Source: Oxalobacteraceae bacterium UBA6704 (lineage in GTDB: Bacteria; Pseudomonadota; Gammaproteobacteria; Burkholderiales; Burkholderiaceae_D). Taken from it: DNA of 61,318 nucleotides. Both the position numbers and the translations under genes were made by a program. The stretch is from positions 399 through 61,716 of the forward strand of contig DKJA01000214.1 of the NCBI GenBank assembly GCA_002454505.1. Direction: 5' to 3'. Shown here piece after piece: positions 18,182-25,622 of this stretch; within the stretch, counting starts at the first letter, position 1, and each line of letters opens with the position of its first letter. The notes under the pieces were generated by a model, which had not been told where the DNA came from, did no database searches, and saw only the letters and a list, made by a program, of their open reading frames with translations.

Positions 18182-19089
18182 GCGGCTTTCCCGGCAAAGA
18201 TATCAGGAGCGAACGGCACGCGGATAGACGCGCGGCAGCCGCCTTCCGGCGGCATCTCGATGGCCAGTTCGGCGCGGGTGCCGTACACCAGCTTGAGGCG
18301 CTCGCGCACATTGGTCAGGCCGACGCCGTCGCCGGCGTAGCGGGCGAAGCCCACGCCATCGTCCTGCACGTCCACCTGGATCGTGTTGCCGTAGACGGCG
18401 GCGCGGATGTCGATGCGGCCGCCCTCGATCTTCGGCTCCAGGCCGTGCTTGATGGCGTTCTCGATCAGGATCTGCAGCATCATCGCCGGGAAGGTGGCGC
18501 TTTCCAGTTCCGGCGGCACGTCGATCGAGACGCCCAGGCGCGACTTCATCCGCGCCTGCATGATGGCCAGGTAGGAGCGCGACAGCGCGATCTGCCGGCC
18601 CAGCGTGCCGTTGCCCCGCGAACGCATCTGCGGCAGCGTCGAGCGCAGGTAGTCGATCAGGTGCTGGTGGATCTGCGCGGCCTGCGGCGGATCCGTCTCG
18701 ATCAGCTGGCCGATCAGGGCGAGGGTATTGAACAGGAAGTGCGGTTCGACCTGGGCCTGCAGCGCGGCCATCTGCGCTTCGACGAGGCGGCGCTCCATGC
18801 CTTCCGTGCCTGCCTGCGCGGACGCGGCGCGGGCCTCGATCTCGGCCTTGCGCTTGCCGCCGGCCAGCACCTTCAGGCCGCAGGAAATCAGGATGAAGGC
18901 GACCACCTGCTTCGGCAGCAGCACGGGCGTGCAGGCCAGCAGCAGCGCCAGCACCCAGGTGATGACGAGCTGGCGGAACGGCACCTGCGCCAGCCAGTCG
19001 AAGAACTGCCACCACAGGCTGCTGGCCGTTTCGCCCAGCTCGCGGACGAAGCCGATGGCACCATTCGCACCGTGTGCCGCCCGCTTCAT
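18178..19089 (-). CDS. LytS/YpdA-type sensor histidine kinase
   Basis: A 303-residue membrane kinase. Two hydrophobic segments (about 41-59 and 62-76) precede a cytoplasmic His-kinase domain of the LytS type, with the phosphoacceptor His117 in EPHFLFNTLALIG and an ATPase domain carrying MLQILIENAIKHGL, DDGVGF and GVGLTNVRERL. The ATG at 19089 overlaps the stop of the upstream small gene, and its own stop overlaps the regulator start, so three genes are coupled. There is no large sensor domain, so the signal may come through the membrane segments or the small partner protein. Confidence 0.92.
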   Translation of the reverse strand: MKRAAHGANGAIGFVRELGETASSLWWQFFDWLAQVPFRQLVITWVLALLLACTPVLLPKQVVAFILISCGLKVLAGGKRKAEIEARAASAQAGTEGMERRLVEAQMAALQAQVEPHFLFNTLALIGQLIETDPPQAAQIHQHLIDYLRSTLPQMRSRGNGTLGRQIALSRSYLAIMQARMKSRLGVSIDVPPELESATFPAMMLQILIENAIKHGLEPKIEGGRIDIRAAVYGNTIQVDVQDDGVGFARYAGDGVGLTNVRERLKLVYGTRAELAIEMPPEGGCRASIRVPFAPDIFAGKAA

Positions 19090-19352
19090 TTGCCGGTCTC
19101 GTTCGGGTCGCGGCGGGCGTGGTAGTGGCTGACGCCGAACGCGCCCAGCACGAGCTTGGCCAGCAGGAAGACGACGAACAGCGTCAGCGCCAGCGGCAGC
19201 ACGGAGATGAACAGCGCCAGCATCAGGCACATGACCAGCAGCGCCGGCCACGGCATCCGTTCGATCCGGCGCGCCGCATGACGGACCAGCGTGACGATGG
19301 TGTCGCAGGCTTCGCGCAGCGTTTCGGTGAAGCTCTTGTTGATGGTTTTCAT
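19086..19352 (-). CDS. Small membrane protein leading the LytTR operon
   Basis: An 88-residue protein with a basic N-terminus, then a strongly hydrophobic stretch at about 35-70 (LLVMCLMLALFISVLPLAL and FVVFLLAKLVLGAF) that forms one long or two short membrane helices. ATG 19352 has GGGAGA upstream, and the stop overlaps the kinase start (ATGA). I do not recognise a named family. Tight coupling with a sensor kinase that lacks an extracytoplasmic domain makes a role as signal partner or kinase modulator possible, but that is inference only. Confidence 0.75.
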   Translation of the reverse strand: MKTINKSFTETLREACDTIVTLVRHAARRIERMPWPALLVMCLMLALFISVLPLALTLFVVFLLAKLVLGAFGVSHYHARRDPNETGK

Positions 19353-19618
19353 GGTGATCTCCCGGTGTTCTTCAGTGGCGATGGTGAGACTGTAACGCTG
19401 CCGCGCAGCCGGTGGAATGGCGATCCGACGAACGGTGATTTATCGGGCATGACTTGCGGCCGCGGCGGACAAGCGGTGTGCGCAATAACGCTACTTAAAA
19501 ACGGGCAAATCCCTTGAACAGGCGCAAGCTTTGCCAGCAATCGTGGTATCCTTTCGGAAATAACAATGATATTTCTATTAATGTAACGCTGCGGTCGCGC
19601 CGGCCGCCAGGAAAATCC

Positions 19619-20659
19619 ATGCTTCGTGCCAGCCTTCTAGCCGCCATCCTTTCGCTCACCTTCCCGGCCGCGCAAGCCGCGCCCATCACGCCACTGACCG
19701 CCACCCAGGTGCTGAACCAGATGAACGTGGTGGCGAAGAACACCATCAATTCGTCGTCGCACGTGGATGGCCGCACGTATGCCGGCGGCTCCGTCAGCGG
19801 CGGCGAGTATGGCGGCCACATCTCGTCGGCCACGGCGTCGAACTACGCGGGCCTGACGGCCGGCGGCGCGGTCAGCAATGTGCATGTCAACGGCGGCGGC
19901 GCCGTGGTCGGCGGCTCGATCTCGAATTCGATCGTCAACTCCGGCGGCACCGTCGTCAAGGGCAGCGCGTCGAACAGCACGTTCAACGGCAACGCCACGG
20001 TGGCCGGGGGCGCGGCGAACACCAACTTCAACGGCAAGCAGACGGCCACCGATGCGATGAAGGCGGCCGATGCGGCGGCGTCGTCCACCAATTTCAACCA
20101 GGTGCTGGCCAATCTGTCGACATCGCTGTCCAGCCTCGGCTCGACCGGCAGCACCGTGGACTTCAGCGGCAACAAGGCCACGTTCAACGCGAAGGCCAAT
20201 GCGAGCGGCGTGGCCGTGTTCGACCTGTCGGCCATCGACGAGGCGCTGTTCAAGCTGGGCGAGTTCCAGTTCAACCTGAACGGCGCCAGCACGGTGATCT
20301 TCAACACGGACATCATCTCCGCCACGATCGGCGCCAACTTCCTCGGCGGCGCCGCGCAGGCCATCGGCAGCAAGGCGATCTGGAACTTCTACAACGCCGA
20401 GAACCTGACGATCAACAACCAGTTCGGCGGCTCCGTGCTGGCCGTGAACGCGCTGCTGACGAACAACCAGAACATCGAAGGCGGCGTCTACGTGGAAGAC
20501 CTCGTGCAGAGGGGCGAGATCCACCTGCAGGCCTTCACCGGCAACGTCGACTTCCTCGACAAGCCCCGCGCCGGCGTGCCCGAACCGGGCAGCATCGCCC
20601 TCGTGCTGACGGGCCTGCTGGCGCTGGGTTGCGTGCGGCTGCGTCGCCGCAATACCTGA
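19619..20659 (+). CDS. Choice-of-anchor A family PEP-CTERM protein
   Basis: A 346-residue exported protein. A signal peptide (MLRASLLAAILSLTFPAAQA) is followed by a choice-of-anchor A-like domain with DGRTYAGGSV and runs of G/N/S-rich beta repeats (VNGGGAVVGGSISNSIVNSG; ASNSTFNGNATVAGG), then a PEP-CTERM tail: VPEPGS, a hydrophobic segment and RLRRR. PEP-CTERM proteins are sorted by exosortase and are common in biofilm-forming betaproteobacteria; no exosortase is in the window. ATG 19619 has AGGA seven bases upstream. The 266 bases upstream (19353-19618) hold no gene. It converges with the RutR-like gene, with palindromic elements between. Confidence 0.85.
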   Translation: MLRASLLAAILSLTFPAAQAAPITPLTATQVLNQMNVVAKNTINSSSHVDGRTYAGGSVSGGEYGGHISSATASNYAGLTAGGAVSNVHVNGGGAVVGGSISNSIVNSGGTVVKGSASNSTFNGNATVAGGAANTNFNGKQTATDAMKAADAAASSTNFNQVLANLSTSLSSLGSTGSTVDFSGNKATFNAKANASGVAVFDLSAIDEALFKLGEFQFNLNGASTVIFNTDIISATIGANFLGGAAQAIGSKAIWNFYNAENLTINNQFGGSVLAVNALLTNNQNIEGGVYVEDLVQRGEIHLQAFTGNVDFLDKPRAGVPEPGSIALVLTGLLALGCVRLRRRNT

Positions 20660-20669
20660 GTGCAAAATC

Positions 20670-20820
20670 AGGGACAGACCCTGTTTTTGAGGAAATTTAG
20701 AATTAGAGACAGCCTGAGCACAGGGCCGTCCAGGAAAAATTAGGGACAGCCGGAGCGCCGGACCGCCCTGTTTTCCAGGAAATTAATTTCCCAGAAAACA
20801 GGGTCTGTCCCTATTTTTCT
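20670..20820. repeat. Degenerate cluster of AGGGACAGACCCTG palindromes
   Basis: Arms AGGGACAGACCCTG (20670-20683) and its exact reverse complement (20799-20812) enclose a third, damaged copy (TTAGGGACAGCC at 20740-20751 and the nearby CCGCCCTGTTTT). The spacer motif GGAAATTAATT at 20778-20788 resembles the GGAAATAATT centre of the elements at 10298 and 17345. The 3' end of the element supplies the last codons and the stop of the convergent RutR-like gene (stop at 20811-20813), so an insertion may have reset that C-terminus. Confidence 0.75.
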
Positions 20821-21464
20821 GCCGGCGGCTGGACGGCCGCCAGCACCATCCGCGCGATGGTGTCTTCGGCGTCGCTGAAGTCGTGGCCGGACAGATCATC
20901 GCGGCCCAGCACCAGCGCCATCTGCGGCGCGAAGTCGGCGTAGGACTGCGTCATCGCCCAGATCGCGAACAGCAGGTGGGTGGCGTTGACGGGCGCGATG
21001 CGGCCCGCGGCGATCCACCGTTCGAAGGTTTCGATATCGCGCCGCAGTACCGGCACGACACGCTCCCTGATCTGCTCTCCATACAGCCGCGCACCGGCGA
21101 TCACCTCCATCGCATACACGCGCGACGCATATGGCTGCTCGCGGGAGAAACGCAGCTTCGCCTGGATGTACGCGCGCAGCACGTCGGCCGGTGCGTCATC
21201 CGGGCCCGCCGCCGCCAGCTGGGTCATGCGCGCCAGCCAGTCGTCCAGCACATCGTCCAGCACGCGTTCGTACAGCACCTGCTTGGTGGGGTAGTAGTAC
21301 ATCAGGTTCTGCTTCGACAGGCCGGCCTGCTCGGCGATCGTCGCCACCGACGCGCCTTCGTAGCCGCATTCGGCGAACACGCGCACCGCGACGGCCGCGA
21401 TGTCCCCTTCCAGCCGGCCGCGGTTCTGCATGCGGCGCGAGGCGCCGGCCAGCTTATCGTCCAT
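20811..21464 (-). CDS. rutR: RutR-like TetR-family regulator of pyrimidine use
   Basis: A 217-residue TetR protein. The N-terminal helix-turn-helix (about 25-70) has ASVATIAEQAGLSKQNLMYYY, and the C-terminal domain follows E. coli RutR closely: a YIQAKLRFSREQPYASR block, MEVIAGARL, and IAPVNATHLLFAIWAMTQSYADFA. RutR binds uracil or thymine and releases DNA. Here the neighbours encode the reductive pathway, not Rut oxidation. The ATG at 21464 overlaps the last 11 bases of the MocR-type gene, so both regulators are made from one transcript. A RutR-like operator lies at 23045-23060. The last codons are encoded by a palindromic repeat. Confidence 0.87.
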   Translation of the reverse strand: MDDKLAGASRRMQNRGRLEGDIAAVAVRVFAECGYEGASVATIAEQAGLSKQNLMYYYPTKQVLYERVLDDVLDDWLARMTQLAAAGPDDAPADVLRAYIQAKLRFSREQPYASRVYAMEVIAGARLYGEQIRERVVPVLRRDIETFERWIAAGRIAPVNATHLLFAIWAMTQSYADFAPQMALVLGRDDLSGHDFSDAEDTIARMVLAAVQPPAEK

Positions 21465-22932
21465 GTTCCGCCCGGACCGATTGCAGGAAGGTGCGCAGCG
21501 CCGGCTCGTGCGCGTAGGCGGCATTGAAGCGGAACCATACTGTGCTGCCGGGCTGCTGCAGGAAGAACTCGTCCGGCGCCAGCAGGATGCCGGCCTTCAG
21601 CGCGCGGTCGGCAATCGCACGGCCGTTGAAGTCAGCAGTGGGCGCCGCATCCCAGCCGGCGCTGACGAACATGCCGCCGCGCGGCCGGGCCACCGGCGTC
21701 AGGCCCGCTTCGGCCAGCGCCTCGATGCTGCGCTCGCGGCCCGCGTCCAGCTGGGCGATCAGCTTCTCCACCATCTTGCGATAAGGCCGCGCCGTCACCG
21801 CATGGAACACGGCGCGCTCGTTGATTTCGGAAGTCGTCAGCCCCGTCAGCATCTTCACGCGCACCAGTTCCGGCACCAGCGACGCCGACGCGCAGATCGA
21901 GCCCACGCGCAGTACGGGCGACAGCGTCTTCGAAAAACTGCCCACGCGGATCACGCGGCGCAGGCCATCCATCGCCGCCAGCGACGCTTCGCCGCGGCCG
22001 GCCAGTTCGCGGTAGATATCGTCTTCCACCAGCCAGAAGTCGAACTGCTCGGCCATGCCCAGCAGCCGGTGCGCCTGCGCGGGCGACAGCGACGTGCCGA
22101 GGGGATTCTGCAGCACCGTGTTGACGAACATGAGCCGCGGCTGCGTGCGCTGCGCGGCGGCGGCCAGCGCATCGAGATCGAGGCCCTTGTCGCCGCGCGG
22201 GATGCCGACCACGTTGCAGCCATGGTGGCGGATCAGCGACAGCAGGTTGCTGTAGCCGGGATCCTCGACGAACACGGTGTCGCCGGGCCGCGTCAGCGTG
22301 CGCAGGACCAGGTCGAAGGCGTGGGTGGCGCCATGCGTCAGCAGCACCTGGTCCGGCTCGACGGGGAACAGTTCGTCCGCCAGCGTGGCGGCCAGGTGCT
22401 GGCGCAGCGCCGGGAAGCCCAGCGGGTGGCCATAGCCGCGCAGCCGGTTCGCCGGGATGCGCATCGCGTGGCGCACCGCATCGAGGATGGTGTCCTCGCC
22501 ATACCACTCCGGCGGCAGCCAGCCGGCGCCGACCGGCAGCGCATCGGAGACGCCCGAGTACAGCTCCGGCGTCAGCGCATCCACGGCAGCGGGACCGGTC
22601 GCGATGGCCGGCGCCGCCAGCGACGGCACGTCCTGCCGCGCGACGAAATAGCCGGAACCACGCCGCGAGGACAGCAGGCCCAGCGTCACGAGCCGGTCGT
22701 AGGCCTCGACAACTGTAAAGGTGCTGATCCCATTACACTTGGCGAATTGCCGTACGGAAGGCATGCGCGTGCCGATGCGCAGTTCCTTGCCTGAGATGAG
22801 GTCCGTCAGCGTTGTGACGATCTTGTCGACGAGGCTGCCCTTGCTGGCCCGCGCTATGGCGATCGCCGGCCAGACGGGGGCGGCGGCCGTGGCTGCTTCT
22901 TGATCGTCTGCAATTTCCCGTGTGCCAGCCAA
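21454..22932 (-). CDS. MocR/PdxR-type GntR regulator with aminotransferase domain
   Basis: A 492-residue fusion of a GntR winged helix (about 30-100: GTRMPSVRQFAKCNGISTFT; LLSSRRGSGYFV) with a fold-type I aminotransferase domain (about 150-485). PLP-binding features are present: the lysine in GSFSKTLSP and the VLQNPLGTSLS and EDDIYREL segments. MocR proteins sense PLP plus an amino acid and often control the neighbouring aminotransferase. It diverges from the beta-alanine-type transaminase at 23079, a fitting target; GabR is the model for such a pair. The start is TTG 22932 with GGAGAG a few bases upstream, which is plausible but not certain. Confidence 0.9.
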   Translation of the reverse strand: MAGTREIADDQEAATAAAPVWPAIAIARASKGSLVDKIVTTLTDLISGKELRIGTRMPSVRQFAKCNGISTFTVVEAYDRLVTLGLLSSRRGSGYFVARQDVPSLAAPAIATGPAAVDALTPELYSGVSDALPVGAGWLPPEWYGEDTILDAVRHAMRIPANRLRGYGHPLGFPALRQHLAATLADELFPVEPDQVLLTHGATHAFDLVLRTLTRPGDTVFVEDPGYSNLLSLIRHHGCNVVGIPRGDKGLDLDALAAAAQRTQPRLMFVNTVLQNPLGTSLSPAQAHRLLGMAEQFDFWLVEDDIYRELAGRGEASLAAMDGLRRVIRVGSFSKTLSPVLRVGSICASASLVPELVRVKMLTGLTTSEINERAVFHAVTARPYRKMVEKLIAQLDAGRERSIEALAEAGLTPVARPRGGMFVSAGWDAAPTADFNGRAIADRALKAGILLAPDEFFLQQPGSTVWFRFNAAYAHEPALRTFLQSVRAEHGR

Positions 22933-22945
22933 TGCACTCTCCGTG

Positions 22946-22966
22946 TTAAAACTGTAGTGGTTTTAA
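22946..22966. promoter_or_regulatory. Inverted repeat between MocR gene and aminotransferase
   Basis: TTAAAAC (22946-22952) and GTTTTAA (22960-22966) are perfect inverted arms separated by 7 bases. CTGTA occurs at 22952-22956 and again at 22970-22974, so direct repeats overlap the palindrome, as seen at several MocR-type operators. It lies just upstream of the MocR start and is a candidate site for autoregulation and control of the divergent transaminase. Confidence 0.45.
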
Positions 22967-23044
22967 GACCTGTACGGTTGGAACGATTTTCCGATTGTGT
23001 ATATGTGCCATTCGTCTATGGCGTGTCTATTATTGCATCATCAT

Positions 23045-23060
23045 TTTGCCAACTGGTAAA
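23045..23060. promoter_or_regulatory. RutR-like operator upstream of the transaminase
   Basis: TTTGCCAACTGGTAAA has near-perfect dyad symmetry (6 of 7 pairs) and fits the published E. coli RutR consensus TTGACCAnnTGGTCAA at 11 of 14 defined positions. It lies 18 bases before the transaminase ATG, next to the AGGGAG ribosome-binding site, where a repressor would block expression of the operon. The RutR-like gene is the nearest TetR gene. Confidence 0.5.
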
Positions 23061-23078
23061 AAATTTCAGGGAGCGGGC

Positions 23079-24395
23079 ATGAACAATCAAGCAGAGCAAG
23101 CGCTGGCCTCCTTCTGGATGCCGTTCACGAACAACCGCGATTTCAAGGCCAGTCCGCGGCTGCTCGCGTCGGCGTCCGGCGTGCATTACAAGGATGTCGC
23201 CGGCAACACGATCCTCGATGGCACCGCCGGCCTGTGGTGCGTGCCGTGCGGGCACAGCGTGCCGCGCATCGTCGAGGCGGTGCGCGAGATGGTGGGCAAG
23301 CTGGACTTCGCACCCACGTTCCAGATGGGCCACCCGGCCGCCTTCGAACTGGCCGAGAAGCTGATGGCCTACACCAACCACCGCTACGGCCACGTGTTCT
23401 ACACGAACTCGGGGTCGGAGGCCGTGGACACCGCGCTGAAGATGGCGCTGGCCTACCACCGCGCCCGCGGCGACGCATCGCGCACGCGCTTCATCGGCCG
23501 CGAGCGGGGCTATCACGGCGTGGGCTTCGGCGGCATTTCCGTCGGCGGCATCGCGGCCAACCGCAAGCCTTACGGCACGCTGCTGCCTGGCGTCGATCAC
23601 CTGCCGCACACGCACAACCTGGAGAAGAACGCGTTCACGCGCGGCGAGCCGGAATACGGCGCGCACCTGGCGGAAGAACTGGAAAGGATCGTCGCGCTGC
23701 ACGACGCATCTACCATCGCCGCGGTGATCGTCGAGCCGGTGGCCGGATCGACGGGCGTGCTGATTCCGCCTAAGGGCTACCTGAAGCGCTTGCGCGAACT
23801 GTGCACCAAGCACGGCATCCTGCTGATCTTCGATGAGGTGATCACGGGCTTCGGCCGCATGACGACGCCGTTCGCCGCCGATTACTTCGACGTCGAGCCG
23901 GACATGATGACTACCGCGAAAGGCCTCACCAACGGCACAGTGCCGATGGGCGCCGTGTTCACCAAAGGCTTCGTGTACGACGCATTCATGGATGCGCCAG
24001 CCGGCATCGAGCTGTTCCACGGTTACACGTATTCGGGCCACCCGCTGGCCTGCGCGGCATCGCTGGCCACGCTGCAGGTGTTCGAAGAACAGAACATCCT
24101 GGAACACGCGAAAGGCTTGCAGGAATACTGGATGGACGCCGTGTATTCGCTGAAAGGCCTGCCGCACGTGATCGACCTGCGCGTGATCGGCCTGATCGCC
24201 GGCATCGAACTGGCGCCGATCGCCGGCAAGCCGGGTGCGCGTGCCTTTGCTGCCTTCAAGAAGGCGTTTGCCGATGGCGTGCTTACACGCGTGACGGGCG
24301 ACATCATCGCGCTGTCGCCGCCGCTGGTGTTCGAGAAGCACCACATCGACGAGTTGTTCGGCAAGCTGGCAAAGATATTGAAGGAGCTGGACTGA
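23079..24395 (+). CDS. Omega-amino acid (beta-alanine):pyruvate aminotransferase
   Basis: A 438-residue class III PLP-dependent aminotransferase. Features are FWMPFTNNRDF at the N-terminus, TNSGSEAVDTALKMA, the Asp of IFDEVITGFGR and the PLP lysine of MTTAKGLTNG, close to known beta-alanine:pyruvate transaminases. Expected reaction: beta-alanine (or 3-aminoisobutyrate) plus pyruvate gives malonic (or methylmalonic) semialdehyde plus alanine. ATG 23079 follows AGGGAG. The next two genes, alanine dehydrogenase and methylmalonate-semialdehyde dehydrogenase, use both of its products, which is strong context for this assignment. Confidence 0.92.
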   Translation: MNNQAEQALASFWMPFTNNRDFKASPRLLASASGVHYKDVAGNTILDGTAGLWCVPCGHSVPRIVEAVREMVGKLDFAPTFQMGHPAAFELAEKLMAYTNHRYGHVFYTNSGSEAVDTALKMALAYHRARGDASRTRFIGRERGYHGVGFGGISVGGIAANRKPYGTLLPGVDHLPHTHNLEKNAFTRGEPEYGAHLAEELERIVALHDASTIAAVIVEPVAGSTGVLIPPKGYLKRLRELCTKHGILLIFDEVITGFGRMTTPFAADYFDVEPDMMTTAKGLTNGTVPMGAVFTKGFVYDAFMDAPAGIELFHGYTYSGHPLACAASLATLQVFEEQNILEHAKGLQEYWMDAVYSLKGLPHVIDLRVIGLIAGIELAPIAGKPGARAFAAFKKAFADGVLTRVTGDIIALSPPLVFEKHHIDELFGKLAKILKELD

Positions 24396-24488
24396 CACGC
24401 AGGTATTAACCCACAAGGACAGGCCACGGCGGCAGCGTTGCCGACACAATCGGCAGCGCCAGCCACCGGGCCACAAGGAGGAGACATC

Positions 24489-25604
24489 ATGCTGATCGGC
24501 GTACCCAAGGAAATCAAGAACCAGGAATCCCGCGTCGGCCTCACGCCGGCCAGCGTCAAGGAACTCACGCTGCGCGGCCACACGGTGCTGGTGCAGCAGG
24601 GCGCCGGTGCCGCGATCGGCCTGACGGATGCGATGTACGAGGCCTCCGGCGCCACGATCGTTGGCAGCGCGGGCGAGATCTTCGAGCGCGCCGAAATGGT
24701 CGTCAAGGTGAAGGAACCGCAGCCGCAGGAATGCGCGATGCTGCGCGAAGGGCAGATCCTGTACACGTACCTGCACCTGGCGCCGGACCCGGAACAGACC
24801 AAGGCGTTGGTGAAATCGGGCGCCATCTGTATCGCTTACGAAACCATCACGGGGCCGAACGGCGGCCTGCCGCTGCTGGCGCCGATGAGCGAAGTGGCGG
24901 GCCGGATGGCCATCCAGGCCGGCGCCGCGCACCTGGAGAAATCCAAGGGCGGCATGGGCCTGCTGCTGGGCGGCGTGCCCGGTGTGGCACCCGGCCACGT
25001 GGCGATCATCGGTGCCGGCGTGGTGGGCACGAATGCGCTGCAGATCGCCGTCGGCATGGGCGCGCGCGTGACGGTCCTCGACAAGAACGTCGACCGGTTG
25101 CGCCACCTGGACCTCGTGTTCGGCAACCGCGTGCAGACGATGTATTCGAACGCGCACACGATCGAGGAAGCGGTGCTCGATGCGGACCTCGTCATCGGCG
25201 GCGTGCTGGTGCCGGGTGCCGCGGCACCGCGGCTCGTCACGCGGGCGATGGTGGCGAAGATGAAGCAGGGCGCCGTCGTGGTGGACGTAGCCATCGACCA
25301 GGGCGGCTGCTTCGAAACGTCGCATGCGACGACGCACGAGCATCCCACCTTCGTCGTCGACGGCGTGGTGCATTACTGCGTGGCGAACATGCCGGGCGCC
25401 GTGGCGCGCACGTCCACGTTCGCACTGAACAACGCCACGATCGCCCATGCGGTGGCGCTGGCGGACCATGGCTGGCGCCGCGCGCTGGCCGCGAATCCGC
25501 ACCTGAAGCATGGCCTGAACGTCGGCCTGGGCAAGGTCACTTATGAAGCGGTGGCGCGCGATCTCGGTTACGAGTACGTGCCGGCCGAAACGCTGTTGTC
25601 CTGA
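24489..25604 (+). CDS. ald: Alanine dehydrogenase
   Basis: A 371-residue NAD-dependent L-alanine dehydrogenase. It oxidises alanine to pyruvate and ammonium. The N-terminus MLIGVPKEIKNQESRVGLTP is a family hallmark, followed by KVKEPQPQE, the substrate-region YLHLAPD and the Rossmann loop IIGAGVVGTNAL, with DVAIDQGGCFET near the C-terminus. ATG 24489 has AGGAGGAG upstream. Set between the transaminase and MmsA, it regenerates the pyruvate that the transaminase consumes and releases nitrogen from beta-alanine as ammonium. Confidence 0.95.
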   Translation: MLIGVPKEIKNQESRVGLTPASVKELTLRGHTVLVQQGAGAAIGLTDAMYEASGATIVGSAGEIFERAEMVVKVKEPQPQECAMLREGQILYTYLHLAPDPEQTKALVKSGAICIAYETITGPNGGLPLLAPMSEVAGRMAIQAGAAHLEKSKGGMGLLLGGVPGVAPGHVAIIGAGVVGTNALQIAVGMGARVTVLDKNVDRLRHLDLVFGNRVQTMYSNAHTIEEAVLDADLVIGGVLVPGAAAPRLVTRAMVAKMKQGAVVVDVAIDQGGCFETSHATTHEHPTFVVDGVVHYCVANMPGAVARTSTFALNNATIAHAVALADHGWRRALAANPHLKHGLNVGLGKVTYEAVARDLGYEYVPAETLLS

Positions 25605-25622
25605 TTTTTTAAAGAGAAAACG

